NCBI GenBank assembly: GCA_964539615.1
Contig: CAZIJP010000048.1
Location: forward strand, 1 to 17,326
Origin: CAYRFE01 sp964539615
GTDB taxonomy: Bacteria; Macinerneyibacteriota; Macinerneyibacteria; Macinerneyibacteriales; CAYRFE01
Reading direction: 5' to 3'
Length of the DNA stretch: 17,326 bases
The number at the start of each line of letters is the position of its first letter. Positions within the stretch are counted from its first letter, which is position 1. Positions 7,432 to 14,781 of the stretch are shown in pieces. A program made the translations under genes and the position numbers. The notes under the pieces are model-generated. The model was not told the DNA's origin and made no database searches. It saw nothing but the letters and a program-made list of their open reading frames with translations.

Positions 7432-8787
7432 TCATACTTTAAGGTTTCTCACAATTGGTAAAATTTTAATTTCGTCTATCGAAAAATCACAAGTTCCAGA
7501 TATTTTGAATGTCCAGAACCTACCATATAATTCACGGCTTATGGGGATACGGATATCTTGTTGTCCCGTACCAGAAATGGTTACAGTATATGTCTTTGAA
7601 GAAACCTTCTCTGTGTTAATAATTAAGGAAAGATTCCCTGTGGATTCAAGTGACAGATAAACATATCGTAGGCGTTTGTCATTGTTGATCCCAAAATCCA
7701 TTGTTGCAGTTAACAAATAAGCGTTATTGGTAACATCAACTGCACCTAATGAGTAAATCCCATTGTCTCCGGCTGCCCAATACCCATGATTAAACTTCAC
7801 AATAGAATTTGCATCAAAATATAGATATTGAGATGATGCCTTGTTTTTCAGATTCGTATCAATTGTTAAATTGTTTACGGCACCGTGAATAAAGTTGTAC
7901 CCCATCAAACAACCGAATCCTGTACGGACGTTTTCTGGATAAATAATTTTGTTTTTTGTCAAATTAAGTATCTGACCTGACGGCAGACCAAGAATAGCAC
8001 CTTCAGGGCTCGCCCACAAAGCACAAAGACCCGGGTCAAACCCAATGTCACCGCCGTCAATATATTCGATCGCATCCGACCGCTCTAAAGCCGGGAAACT
8101 TGCCACCTTGACCATGGGGAACTCAGATGGATTATTGCCGGGCAGAAAATAGGTATTCTGCTCAGTTGAGACATACAGTCCGCCGGGCACAGACTTAATC
8201 ATCCTGATATCGCTGTGGAACTGGATTAAAGACCTGGCCTGATCAAACAAGTCAAACCGGAAAAGCTCAGACCACCAAAGCACGTTGCAGGTTGATGCGA
8301 ACATGCGCCCTGAATGGATTTCTAAATGAGTTATGCCGGTTGGGATAGAGAAAGATCTATCAGTGGCCGGGCCATGGTACTCACCGGTTTCCCATGCGTT
8401 TGACACGCCATCCTCAACGATTCCGGTTTGCATGCCGTTGGCGTAATAAGTCTTTGCCCCGTATTGCTTGAACGCTATTCTCTGTCCAATTGTCAATCCG
8501 GACCTGATACCAGCCAGAGTGCCGTCATTGCCAACCTGATAAATGGCGGTATCTGCATCCAGATCCTTGGCTACAAAGCAATCCCCGCCGTCGCAGTACA
8601 GGGAATGAAAAAGTCCGGACTCAATAAGGGTTTGCCCGGCCCGCTTGGAAGGACGCCCAGACTGATCAATCATCATATTAACCAGCTCTGCCACATCAGA
8701 TATGGCATTTTTGGCCATGGTGATACGGGCCGGGTCGTCAACTGTATTAAGCCCTGATGTGCCCCGGAAGATAGTAATTGGATTCAA
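7432..8787 (-). CDS. Tail nozzle / packaged-DNA stabilisation-like protein
   Basis: A 451-aa protein that probably closes or extends the portal-adaptor complex after packaging. The N-terminus, GTSGLNTVDDPARI (9-22) followed by ELVNMMIDQSGRPSKRAG (34-51), matches the GLN-x-PxR / NVxID-x-GRPxRRxG signature of podoviral tail-hub and stabilisation proteins such as the P22 gp10 type. The rest is beta-rich with repeated short blades (GQRIAFKQYGAKTYYANGMQ, GGLYVSTEQNTYFLPG, ASPEGAILGLPSGQILNLT), consistent with a beta-propeller, and the last 100 residues look like a beta sandwich. The start is TTG at 8787, preceded by GAGGA at 7-base spacing and overlapping the adaptor stop by four bases (TTGA). The call rests on the N-terminal motif and gene order, so the exact family is uncertain. 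Confidence 0.7.
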   Translation of the reverse strand: MNPITIFRGTSGLNTVDDPARITMAKNAISDVAELVNMMIDQSGRPSKRAGQTLIESGLFHSLYCDGGDCFVAKDLDADTAIYQVGNDGTLAGIRSGLTIGQRIAFKQYGAKTYYANGMQTGIVEDGVSNAWETGEYHGPATDRSFSIPTGITHLEIHSGRMFASTCNVLWWSELFRFDLFDQARSLIQFHSDIRMIKSVPGGLYVSTEQNTYFLPGNNPSEFPMVKVASFPALERSDAIEYIDGGDIGFDPGLCALWASPEGAILGLPSGQILNLTKNKIIYPENVRTGFGCLMGYNFIHGAVNNLTIDTNLKNKASSQYLYFDANSIVKFNHGYWAAGDNGIYSLGAVDVTNNAYLLTATMDFGINNDKRLRYVYLSLESTGNLSLIINTEKVSSKTYTVTISGTGQQDIRIPISRELYGRFWTFKISGTCDFSIDEIKILPIVRNLKV

Positions 8788-9446
8788 AGTCTGTCCTCAA
8801 GGTCTGTAACATACATCGGATCACCGTCATGAGGAATAAGAACGTCAAGGTCAAGTAGGCCCTGCTGGAACTCCTGAGTCCAGTATCCAGTATTTGTTTT
8901 CTGCCCTTCGATGCCATCCTCAATTTGGCTAAAAATTTCCTTGCACACATATCCAACCAGCAATGGCCGATGAAGTAACGCTGGTAAGCAGCTTGGTGTA
9001 TCTGAATAATTAACCAATGCTGTTGGCGTTTTGTAATAATGGACAGTCAAAGTCTCAGCAGTAGCTGGGACATCCCTGTAAACCAATTTATTTCCGATAA
9101 CAGCAGCCTTAAATACAGACCCTGTTTGCTGCTCTGGGTAATCGCTTAAAAACTTCCTAAACGACCCCTCAATGGGGATCTTATCACCATTTGAATTGAC
9201 GACTTGGATTACATCCCGATTGAAATCAGATGTCAGGTTACATGTGGCAACTCCGGCAACAGTATCAATGCCAGTGGAGGTGTAAAGGTCAGGCAATGGA
9301 GGGGAGAGCTGATATTTCCCTGGCAGCATAACCCCTGTTGCTACAACAACCATGGCCTGATTAAGCTTTGACTTGATTGTTGCCTCAGACCAAGCAGTGT
9401 CCTGAACAATGTTGGTCACTTCGTTTATCAGCTCTTGAAGTGTCAT
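8784..9446 (-). CDS. Head-tail adaptor (connector) protein
   Basis: A 220-aa protein with the layout of phage adaptor proteins that bind the underside of the portal (gp4/gp6 type). A helical start, MTLQELINEVTNIVQDTAWSE with KLNQAMVVVATGV (about 28-40), is followed by a beta-rich middle (YQLSPPLPDL, DVIQVVNSNGDKIPI, GNKLVYRDVPATAETLTVHYYKTPTAL), then a helical C-terminus around PALLHRPLLVGYVCKEIF. The tyrosine-rich VHYYKTP-type motif near residues 130-137 and the later helix pair are typical of this group. The ATG at 9446 has AAGGGAT upstream. It lies between the putative decoration gene and the tail/stabilisation gene, exactly where an adaptor is expected in P22-like clusters. Confidence 0.75.
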   Translation of the reverse strand: MTLQELINEVTNIVQDTAWSEATIKSKLNQAMVVVATGVMLPGKYQLSPPLPDLYTSTGIDTVAGVATCNLTSDFNRDVIQVVNSNGDKIPIEGSFRKFLSDYPEQQTGSVFKAAVIGNKLVYRDVPATAETLTVHYYKTPTALVNYSDTPSCLPALLHRPLLVGYVCKEIFSQIEDGIEGQKTNTGYWTQEFQQGLLDLDVLIPHDGDPMYVTDLEDRL

Positions 9447-9477
9447 GTCTCTATCCCTTAAAAATATTTCCCAGATG

Positions 9478-9515
9478 CTCCCGGTTTGCAGCCGTATCAG
9501 GCCACATTCCGGGAG
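9478..9515 (-). other. Inverted repeat between decoration and adaptor genes
   Basis: CTCCCGG (9478-9484) and CCGGGAG (9509-9515) form a perfect 7-bp GC-rich stem around a 24-base loop, inside the 84-base gap that is the longest intergenic space in the window. On the transcribed strand the first T-rich run (ATATTTTT) starts about ten bases beyond the stem, so it is not a classic intrinsic terminator. It might act as a weak attenuator or an RNA-processing structure. Confidence 0.35.
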
Positions 9516-9530
9516 AGTATTCTGGTTGCG

Positions 9531-9890
9531 TTATCTGGCGTAAGGGTCAAGCTCAATATCAATGTCGCAGGCAGCCGCAGCCGCAGCAGATGTAACGAAT
9601 TTCAAGAATGTACCGGCCTCAAGCACTGTTGCACCAGTAGTAGCGTTTGCAGCCCATACCGCAATTGCCCCGGCAGCGATGGTTGATCCAAACGTCAATG
9701 TTCCGATTGCGGTGGAGGTACCTCCAACCGTTGGTTCATGCGTTACCGTGATTGTTTCTGCATCCCCAGGGTCAGCCTGAACAATGGCGTTAATCTCCCT
9801 GACAGTGCAACGATACGGGAGTCTGAAATATGTTGTTACTGCTCCAGCGGCAAAGGCTGTGACATGCTGGAAATGAATATCCTGATCCAT
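9531..9890 (-). CDS. Probable capsid decoration protein
   Basis: A 119-aa, Ala/Thr-rich, all-beta protein placed directly after the major capsid gene, the usual place for a head decoration or cement protein. Its pattern is a start near HFQHVTAFAAGAVTTYF, LPYRCTVREINAIV (24-37), an internal GGTSTAIGTLTFGSTIAAGAIA stretch (56-77) and a final strand ending IDIELDPYAR. It resembles small phage proteins that carry 'perinuclear' strand patterns of surface shells, but I cannot name the family, so decoration is inferred from position and composition. The ATG at 9890 has AAAGGAAAG upstream, and the gene is separated from the capsid gene by 75 bases containing a stable hairpin. Confidence 0.65.
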   Translation of the reverse strand: MDQDIHFQHVTAFAAGAVTTYFRLPYRCTVREINAIVQADPGDAETITVTHEPTVGGTSTAIGTLTFGSTIAAGAIAVWAANATTGATVLEAGTFLKFVTSAAAAAACDIDIELDPYAR

Positions 9891-9913
9891 AATTTTCTTT
9901 CCTTTATTGGTTA

Positions 9914-9935
9914 TCCCCGGTCCGGAAACCGGGGA
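9914..9935 (-). promoter_or_regulatory. Stable hairpin downstream of major capsid gene
   Basis: TCCCCGGT (9914-9921) and ACCGGGGA (9928-9935) are a perfect 8-bp inverted repeat with a 6-base loop, in the gap between the capsid stop and the next start. The transcribed strand continues with TAACCAATAAAGG, so there is no U tract. It is more likely an mRNA 3'-end protecting or processing hairpin for the most abundant message than a terminator. Confidence 0.5.
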
Positions 9936-9965
9936 ATTAGGTTAATTACATGCACTGGCATCGGC

Positions 9966-10934
9966 CTATGACGGCTCGGTCAGATTGGTATGGCGGCAAT
10001 GGGCTTTTCTGTTTGTGCATACGAGCTGGCCGATCCACCTGGTATTTGCCGTAAGGGTATCCGGTTGGTCCTTGGAATATTCCCACATGGGAGTTGTGAA
10101 CTTCCATTTGGTATGGGTCTTAACCTTGAGGAACCTCAAGTTCAAGGCATCAAGGATTCCGGATGACTGCTTATCGTCTGCAACAACCGGGACACTACCG
10201 AACAGCACGTTATCGAAACCGGCATTAACTAGGGTGGTATTGGAATACCGTGCCTGGGTATGTAATGTCCTCTCAAAACCATCTTTAAGCGCGTCCGTGG
10301 TAATATAAATATCCGGCTTTGCGTCTTTGCTCTGGCCTACCTTGGCTGTCCTGCGAATGGTCTGCATAACCTTAAAGCTGATAGCCTCGGCATCGGTTAT
10401 CACATTGGCTTTCCATTCTGCCATGTCTGCCTCTGTGACATCTCCGTAGGCAGTTGACGTGCTTGTATTGAACAGATTCCCAAGCCCAAGGAAAGCTGAA
10501 GAGTCTGCGGCGGATGCGTACACATCAGTGCCCATTTGATCCCGGATGGTCTTGTGGATATTGCCAAGCTTGGCATGTACAAGGTCAACCAGTGCTGCCT
10601 TACCATTGTTTTGGATTTGCTCTTCCAGGTCAATGGTATTTGCCGCGTAATACCCGGCCCACCTGAACAAAGCAGCGTTCAGGATATCTTTCTTGGACTG
10701 CGGTATTTTTGTGGTGTTCCCGTAGCTTCCAACATGGGATTTCGCGTACTCCAGGAAGGTCTTAATTTTCTTACCGCCGTCAACCGTTTCCCCTGGCTGG
10801 ATCAGCGTATCCTGGAACTTACTCCCGGACATAAGCATGTAAAGAAGGACGTTGTCATCAAAAATGACATCCTCCGGTTTATTGCTGGCGATATAATCTT
10901 CTGTGATTATCGCCAATTGGTCTGTTAAAGACAT
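9966..10934 (-). CDS. Major capsid protein
   Basis: A 322-aa protein expected to form the icosahedral shell (HK97 fold). It starts with a helical segment (TDQLAIITEDYIASN), then FDDNVLLYMLMSGS and QPGETVDGGKKIKTFLEYAK, typical of the N-arm and E-loop of coat proteins of this length. A long spine-like helix follows (AALVDLVHAKLGNIHKTIRDQM). The middle has a TADMAEWKA-like helix and the P-domain segment DIYITTDALKDGFERTL. Near the C-terminus KFTTPMWEYSKDQPDTLTA and WIGQLVCTNRKAH match the closing strands of phage coats. It follows the scaffold after 27 bases, with AAGGAAT upstream of its ATG. Cysteine 305 or so lies in QLVCTNR. Identification rests on position, length and these segments. Confidence 0.85.
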   Translation of the reverse strand: MSLTDQLAIITEDYIASNKPEDVIFDDNVLLYMLMSGSKFQDTLIQPGETVDGGKKIKTFLEYAKSHVGSYGNTTKIPQSKKDILNAALFRWAGYYAANTIDLEEQIQNNGKAALVDLVHAKLGNIHKTIRDQMGTDVYASAADSSAFLGLGNLFNTSTSTAYGDVTEADMAEWKANVITDAEAISFKVMQTIRRTAKVGQSKDAKPDIYITTDALKDGFERTLHTQARYSNTTLVNAGFDNVLFGSVPVVADDKQSSGILDALNLRFLKVKTHTKWKFTTPMWEYSKDQPDTLTANTRWIGQLVCTNRKAHCRHTNLTEPS

Positions 10935-10961
10935 AATTTAAATTCCTTATAATTGGCTGGG

Positions 10962-11720
10962 TCAACCCATGGCATCCAAACGCTGTAAGGTATGAGCCTT
11001 AAGCTCAGATGCCGTCATCTTTTTGTTGGGCCTCCCGATATCTTTTGCTTTGGCCCCTTGTTTTTGCAGGACTTTATCGGTCCTCTCAGCACCCTGGGCG
11101 ATTTTGTCTATTCGTTTCTGTTCTTCGGCGGCCGCGGTGGCCTGCTGTGCCTGGTAAGCGAAATATGCTGAAAAATCATCATGAATGCCTGGCAGCGACT
11201 TCTTTACAGGATCGAGCTTTCCAGAATTCATTAACTCTATGAAATCCGGATGTTCATCAAGGAACTGCTGTTGTGCAGCTTCTCTCTGCTGTTTTGCAGT
11301 CATTTCTTGGTATTTTGATAAGGCGTTCCTTGTGGCGGTCTCGGCCGCAAGGTCTGCGGCTTTAGCAAGAGCCTGATCGTACGGGATATCTCCTGCTTCT
11401 ACACCGTTCACCAACTCCGACATCCTTGCGTTGTAATCGAAATCGTCTTTCTCTGCCTCTGTGGCCGGGGTCTTGTCTCGGGCATCTCGCTGCTCCAGCT
11501 TATTCAAAAGCAGTGAATTCATTTGCTTTATACTGCCCAGCTCGTTCCCCTGCTCCCCGATTCTCTTTTCCAGCTCTTGATAAGAAGTCGCCAATTCGTC
11601 ATGGCTTTTGAATTTTCCGAGTATCAGCTCGGGTTCGTTCTCTGTCTCTTGGGTCTCAACTTCAGGCGCTGGTTCCGGAGGCATCGCACCGGCAGGCATT
11701 ACATCATTATCTTCAGTCAT
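10962..11720 (-). CDS. Scaffolding protein
   Basis: A 252-aa highly charged, almost wholly helical protein that should direct capsid assembly and then leave or be degraded. Residues 1-30 are acidic and Pro/Glu-rich. ELILGKFKSHDELATSYQEL (31-50) is a motif I recognise from phage scaffold proteins and leads into a coiled coil ending near 80. A second helical region spans 95-160 with LDEHPDFIELMNSGK (154-168). The C-terminus (residues 222-252, KAKDIGRPNKKMTASELKAH and beyond) is basic and helical, like the coat-binding end of P22-type scaffolds. The ATG at 11720 has AAAGGAG upstream. It lies directly before the capsid gene, the canonical place. Confidence 0.88.
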   Translation of the reverse strand: MTEDNDVMPAGAMPPEPAPEVETQETENEPELILGKFKSHDELATSYQELEKRIGEQGNELGSIKQMNSLLLNKLEQRDARDKTPATEAEKDDFDYNARMSELVNGVEAGDIPYDQALAKAADLAAETATRNALSKYQEMTAKQQREAAQQQFLDEHPDFIELMNSGKLDPVKKSLPGIHDDFSAYFAYQAQQATAAAEEQKRIDKIAQGAERTDKVLQKQGAKAKDIGRPNKKMTASELKAHTLQRLDAMG

Positions 11721-11789
11721 TTTCTACGCTCCTTTGGGGCCGGTCTCCCGGTTGTCCCGATTAAAAATTTTTGCATCTTCCGGGCGGGG

Positions 11790-12059
11790 CTACGATCTTT
11801 CAATAATCCCGTTATCCTTCAGATAGCGCTTATACTCAGTCCTGGTTTCGATTGGCTTTTCGGATTCGGTGTCCTGTAAACATCCTCTAACCTCATCGTT
11901 AAGCCAGGTCGGTTCATCCCGCTGAATCTGTGCGGTTATGACCTTTTTCCCGATCCTCCCGCATGTTGGGCATAGCACCGGTGTTTTATAATCAGCCAGT
12001 TTCAAGAACTGGTCGTATTCTGTTGTGCAGTTTGGGCATTTGTAGTGGTAAAGTGGCAT
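11790..12059 (-). CDS. FmdB-type zinc ribbon protein
   Basis: An 89-aa protein starting MPLYHYKCPNC, the signature opening of FmdB-family zinc ribbons. Four cysteines, C8 and C11 (CPNC) and C30 and C33 (CPTC), would bind one zinc ion. The rest is charged, with EPTWLNDEVRG and a basic ETRTEYKRYLKDNG segment. Such small ribbons are frequent near portal genes of phages, but their job there is not established. The frame is open upstream to 12284, but that extension overlaps the preceding gene and is Cys/Arg-rich nonsense. The ATG at 12059, one base after the preceding stop, gives the family-conserved N-terminus and is chosen for that reason. Confidence 0.85.
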   Translation of the reverse strand: MPLYHYKCPNCTTEYDQFLKLADYKTPVLCPTCGRIGKKVITAQIQRDEPTWLNDEVRGCLQDTESEKPIETRTEYKRYLKDNGIIERS

Positions 12060-12060
12060 A

Positions 12061-12567
12061 TCACACGACCGTCCAGTCTTCTTCCAGGCAGTCAGAAACA
12101 GACGGCTGCCACATCTGGTGAGAACCATCAGCGCATCGCAACTGCATGTATGGCCGGCACTTGAACAAGTCACCTTCCTGCATTCCAAAAGCTTTAGCGG
12201 TTTGAGCATTGCATGGGATGCCGTCAGGATACCCCTTCTGATAAACGACAAACATGCCCTTTCCGTTCCACCCGTCCCTGGCAACTTTATTCCCTAACTT
12301 CATGGCCTCAATAGCCATGCCGAAAGGCATGCCGGTCATGGGCTTGTATGCGACATCAAAAACATCAGCAGGGGACCAGGAGATATAATGGCATCCACCT
12401 TCAAGTTCACCATCAAAGTTGCCATGCGCATCCGGGTAGCCGACCAGATGCCCTGGATCATCAAGATTTTCATTTTTCGGGATATCCCAGCCCCTGTGTT
12501 CGTTGTAATCCCCCCGGTTCATGGCCCGGGCCTTAATCACTTTCGTTCCAATGTACTTTTCCATCAT
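12061..12567 (-). CDS. Tad2-like (DUF2829) putative anti-Thoeris protein with N-terminal phage domain
   Basis: A 168-aa two-domain protein. Residues about 80-168 fit the DUF2829 family: FGMAIEAMKLGNKVARDGWNG (82-102), GMFVVY (104-109), PYMQLRCADG (139-148) and the closing MWQPSVSDCLEEDWTVV (152-168). Tad2 of phage SPO1 is a DUF2829 protein that sequesters the Thoeris signal (a cyclic ADP-ribose isomer), so an anti-defence role is plausible by family. Residues 1-78 (MMEKYIGTK, RGWDIP, YISWSPADVFDVAY) are a second domain I recognise from small uncharacterised phage proteins, often linked to DUF2829. The portal stop overlaps the first ATG (ATGA). AAGGAG lies 4 bases from it and 7 from the second ATG at 12564, which may be the real start. 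Anti-Thoeris activity is inference only. Confidence 0.8.
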   Translation of the reverse strand: MMEKYIGTKVIKARAMNRGDYNEHRGWDIPKNENLDDPGHLVGYPDAHGNFDGELEGGCHYISWSPADVFDVAYKPMTGMPFGMAIEAMKLGNKVARDGWNGKGMFVVYQKGYPDGIPCNAQTAKAFGMQEGDLFKCRPYMQLRCADGSHQMWQPSVSDCLEEDWTVV

Positions 12568-14390
12568 GCTGCTCCTTGTTTCGCCCTTGGTACTCCAGGT
12601 TGCTGACGACCGACGTCTGGCTGCTGCTGGCGGCCACCAGTCTGCGCCCTGGTCCCGTTCTGTGGCTCAAGTAAATATTGTTTAAGGCTAACTGCTTCTT
12701 CTTCCGTCATTCCAGCCTGAACCAAAATCTGAATAGCCTGATCAAGTTGACCTTCACCCACCCGTTCAATGATCTGCTTCCAGCCAGGGAAATTCAGAGT
12801 CTCAAGCAGGGCCTGCCGGTCAATAGCCTTGTCTCGGTACAATGCAATTGCCTGCTCTTGTTGTTGAATGGATGTCCGGGCCACTGTGGACCCTGACTCA
12901 ACCATGTAATTGAATTTTCTCCCGGCCAGGGCAACTCCCTGCAAAGCAACAGTGGTTCCCCTAATTTCCAGGGTTTCAACCTCAGTTGCAAAGTTCAAAA
13001 GACCTGAGATAGCCCACCGGCCACGCTCCCTGGCAATGCTTTCCATTGCCCGGATTTTGTGCTGGATCAAAACCGAGTTACGTTCCTGCAGGGCGACAAT
13101 CGCCGACGCGGCTGTAACACCAGTTGGCTGGACCCCACGATCAGCATCTTCAATCTGATAAATCCGATCATGGAAACCTGTAAGGATATCCAAGACCTGG
13201 AAAAGGGCTGCTGGAGGGTTAGGTACCGGAACAAACTCTATCCTGGCATTGGGTCGAGTTGGCATCAAAACCAACCCTGGCTTATTGTTGATCATGTTCT
13301 TGGTAATACCGCACCCGGCATCCACCCTAAGCGGGGGGAACATGGCGAAATTCGCCCATGCCACCATCCTGCTAACCATCTCATCAATGCGCTTGTTGAG
13401 ATCCCCAACCTGCTCGCCAGCAGAAAACCCCCAGATGCTGGTAGAATCCTCGTAGCTGTTGACATAAGAAAAAGGATAGCGGCCCCAGGCATAAGTTTCC
13501 TGGATAGCCTCCTGATCAAGCTCCAAGTTAATATTTGGGTTTTCCATATCTGCCAAAACCACCCGCCCCCGGTTGGTAATTATGACTACACGGACGCCAT
13601 CCGGCATACTTTCATCCCTAAACCAACACTCAACAACCAGGCCTTCGCCTTTACCCCGGCTGGTCCTTCCTGTTACTTCTGACGTGTTTTTATATTGCTG
13701 CTCAACAATACCGGATTCACGATTCATCATTGTCTGATTTGGCCGGACTTCTTCCCGATCTTCTCGGCCAAGTATGTTTCTAACGTCCTCAGCGTCAATT
13801 GTTCCTGGTTCTTGCTTGAACATTTTTTCTATCGCACAAACATCCATGGCATAAGCGTGGACCACATAAGGAAGTTCCTGTATATCCCTGGTATACCCAG
13901 GAGCCGGAAAAAAGGAATAGGCATCCAGGACTATAGAAATCGGATTCTTGCCAGCGATTGACCAACCGTGTTTTTCCACGGTGATCCCGTAGATCTCATT
14001 ATTCTGACAACTGGTAGCAAGACTGGCCTGCTGCTCTGATTCATGCCAGTATTTCCTCACCCGGGTGGTTAATGCCTCATCAGCCCCATCATTAATACCG
14101 TCCATGTCCACCACTTCAACAACCGGGTTTTTTGCGGTAATGTTGGCCACAGTCCGCTGAATATTGGCAAAATACAGATTGATGGACAGCCGATTCGGCT
14201 TGTTGATACCCTTGTACCCCCAATGGTCCCCTCTAAACATGCGATAGTTGGCAACCCACCTGTCCATCAGGCCCAGACGCTCTTTCTCTGCGTAAGCATC
14301 CTCAAACAGGCCCCAAATCCACAAGCCAAGCTCCTTATGTCCCTTTGGCGGCGGATTCTCGATGCTATATTCCTCAATGGGTTTAACCAA
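12564..14390 (-). CDS. Portal protein
   Basis: A 608-aa protein that should form the dodecameric ring through which DNA enters and leaves the head. An N-terminal wing-like segment (WIWGLFEDAYAEKERLGLMD at 24-43, then RWVANYRMFRGDHWG) precedes NLYFANIQRTVANITAKNPV (71-90), a motif typical of P22/phi29-like portals. Further on are ALFQVLDILTGFHDRIYQIED and TGVTAASAIVALQERNSVLIQHKIRAME, which match the stem helices and tunnel-loop region. The last 30 residues are Gln/Gly/Pro-rich and probably disordered. The length suits P22-like portals of short-tailed phages rather than HK97-type ones. The start is TTG at 14390, eight bases inside the preceding gene, with AAGGA about ten bases upstream; no ATG lies near. 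The next gene overlaps its stop. Confidence 0.88.
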   Translation of the reverse strand: MVKPIEEYSIENPPPKGHKELGLWIWGLFEDAYAEKERLGLMDRWVANYRMFRGDHWGYKGINKPNRLSINLYFANIQRTVANITAKNPVVEVVDMDGINDGADEALTTRVRKYWHESEQQASLATSCQNNEIYGITVEKHGWSIAGKNPISIVLDAYSFFPAPGYTRDIQELPYVVHAYAMDVCAIEKMFKQEPGTIDAEDVRNILGREDREEVRPNQTMMNRESGIVEQQYKNTSEVTGRTSRGKGEGLVVECWFRDESMPDGVRVVIITNRGRVVLADMENPNINLELDQEAIQETYAWGRYPFSYVNSYEDSTSIWGFSAGEQVGDLNKRIDEMVSRMVAWANFAMFPPLRVDAGCGITKNMINNKPGLVLMPTRPNARIEFVPVPNPPAALFQVLDILTGFHDRIYQIEDADRGVQPTGVTAASAIVALQERNSVLIQHKIRAMESIARERGRWAISGLLNFATEVETLEIRGTTVALQGVALAGRKFNYMVESGSTVARTSIQQQEQAIALYRDKAIDRQALLETLNFPGWKQIIERVGEGQLDQAIQILVQAGMTEEEAVSLKQYLLEPQNGTRAQTGGRQQQPDVGRQQPGVPRAKQGAA

Positions 14391-14781
14391 GCTTGAAACG
14401 TCCTTCCGGAGCTAAAAGCCCCCCGCATTCCCGACATTCCAGCGACCCGGACCCGGCACTCGGATCAGGCGGAGGCGGCTCCCAGCCGTAACTCAGATAT
14501 GGCTCCTTGAGCCTGAGCATCCCCGGGTGAACGTGCTTATCTGGGTCAAAATCCTCGGTAGTCTCAAAATGGCAGGCACCGCACAACGGACAGATAATGT
14601 CTTTTCCAGTGTCGGTTTCGATATCGTCAGTGTCTTTGGTCTCTTCGGTTTCCTTCGGCACACCGTAAAAACCGGTTTCATCATCCCCGGCGATCTCGTA
14701 TCCATCTGGTAGGTTCTTCTCAGCCAGGATCCGGGTACGGTATTTATCACCTCTGCTGGATAAAAAAATGTTCTGTGTCAT
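14383..14781 (-). CDS. Small protein with two CxxC pairs, probable zinc ribbon
   Basis: A 132-aa protein. Residues 1-45 contain DKYRTRILAEKNLPDGYEI, and 45-60 are very acidic. CPLC at 64-67 with C70 and CREC at 116-119 supply two CxxC pairs plus one extra cysteine, consistent with a zinc ribbon whose halves are separated by about 48 residues, including a proline run (PPPPDP near 102-107). I do not recognise a family. It starts ATG at 14781 with AGGTGG upstream, overlaps the membrane-protein gene by four bases (ATGA) and overlaps the portal start by eight. The position suggests a packaging or portal-assembly accessory, but that is inferred. Confidence 0.72.
   Translation of the reverse strand: MTQNIFLSSRGDKYRTRILAEKNLPDGYEIAGDDETGFYGVPKETEETKDTDDIETDTGKDIICPLCGACHFETTEDFDPDKHVHPGMLRLKEPYLSYGWEPPPPDPSAGSGSLECRECGGLLAPEGRFKLG

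Noticed and set aside
9914..9935. Intrinsic terminator after the capsid gene
   Set aside because: The stem is good, but no run of T follows it on the transcribed strand, and the downstream genes clearly belong to the same unit.
12060..12284. Upstream extension of the zinc-ribbon frame to an ATG at 12284
   Set aside because: It would overlap half of the DUF2829 gene, its residues are Cys/Arg-rich without family sense, and the FmdB-type N-terminus MPLYHYKC fits the later ATG exactly.
13059..13682. Long plus-strand open frame of 207 codons across the portal gene
   Set aside because: It is antisense to a well-supported portal gene, has no plausible ribosome site or domain, and is explained by codon bias on the coding strand.
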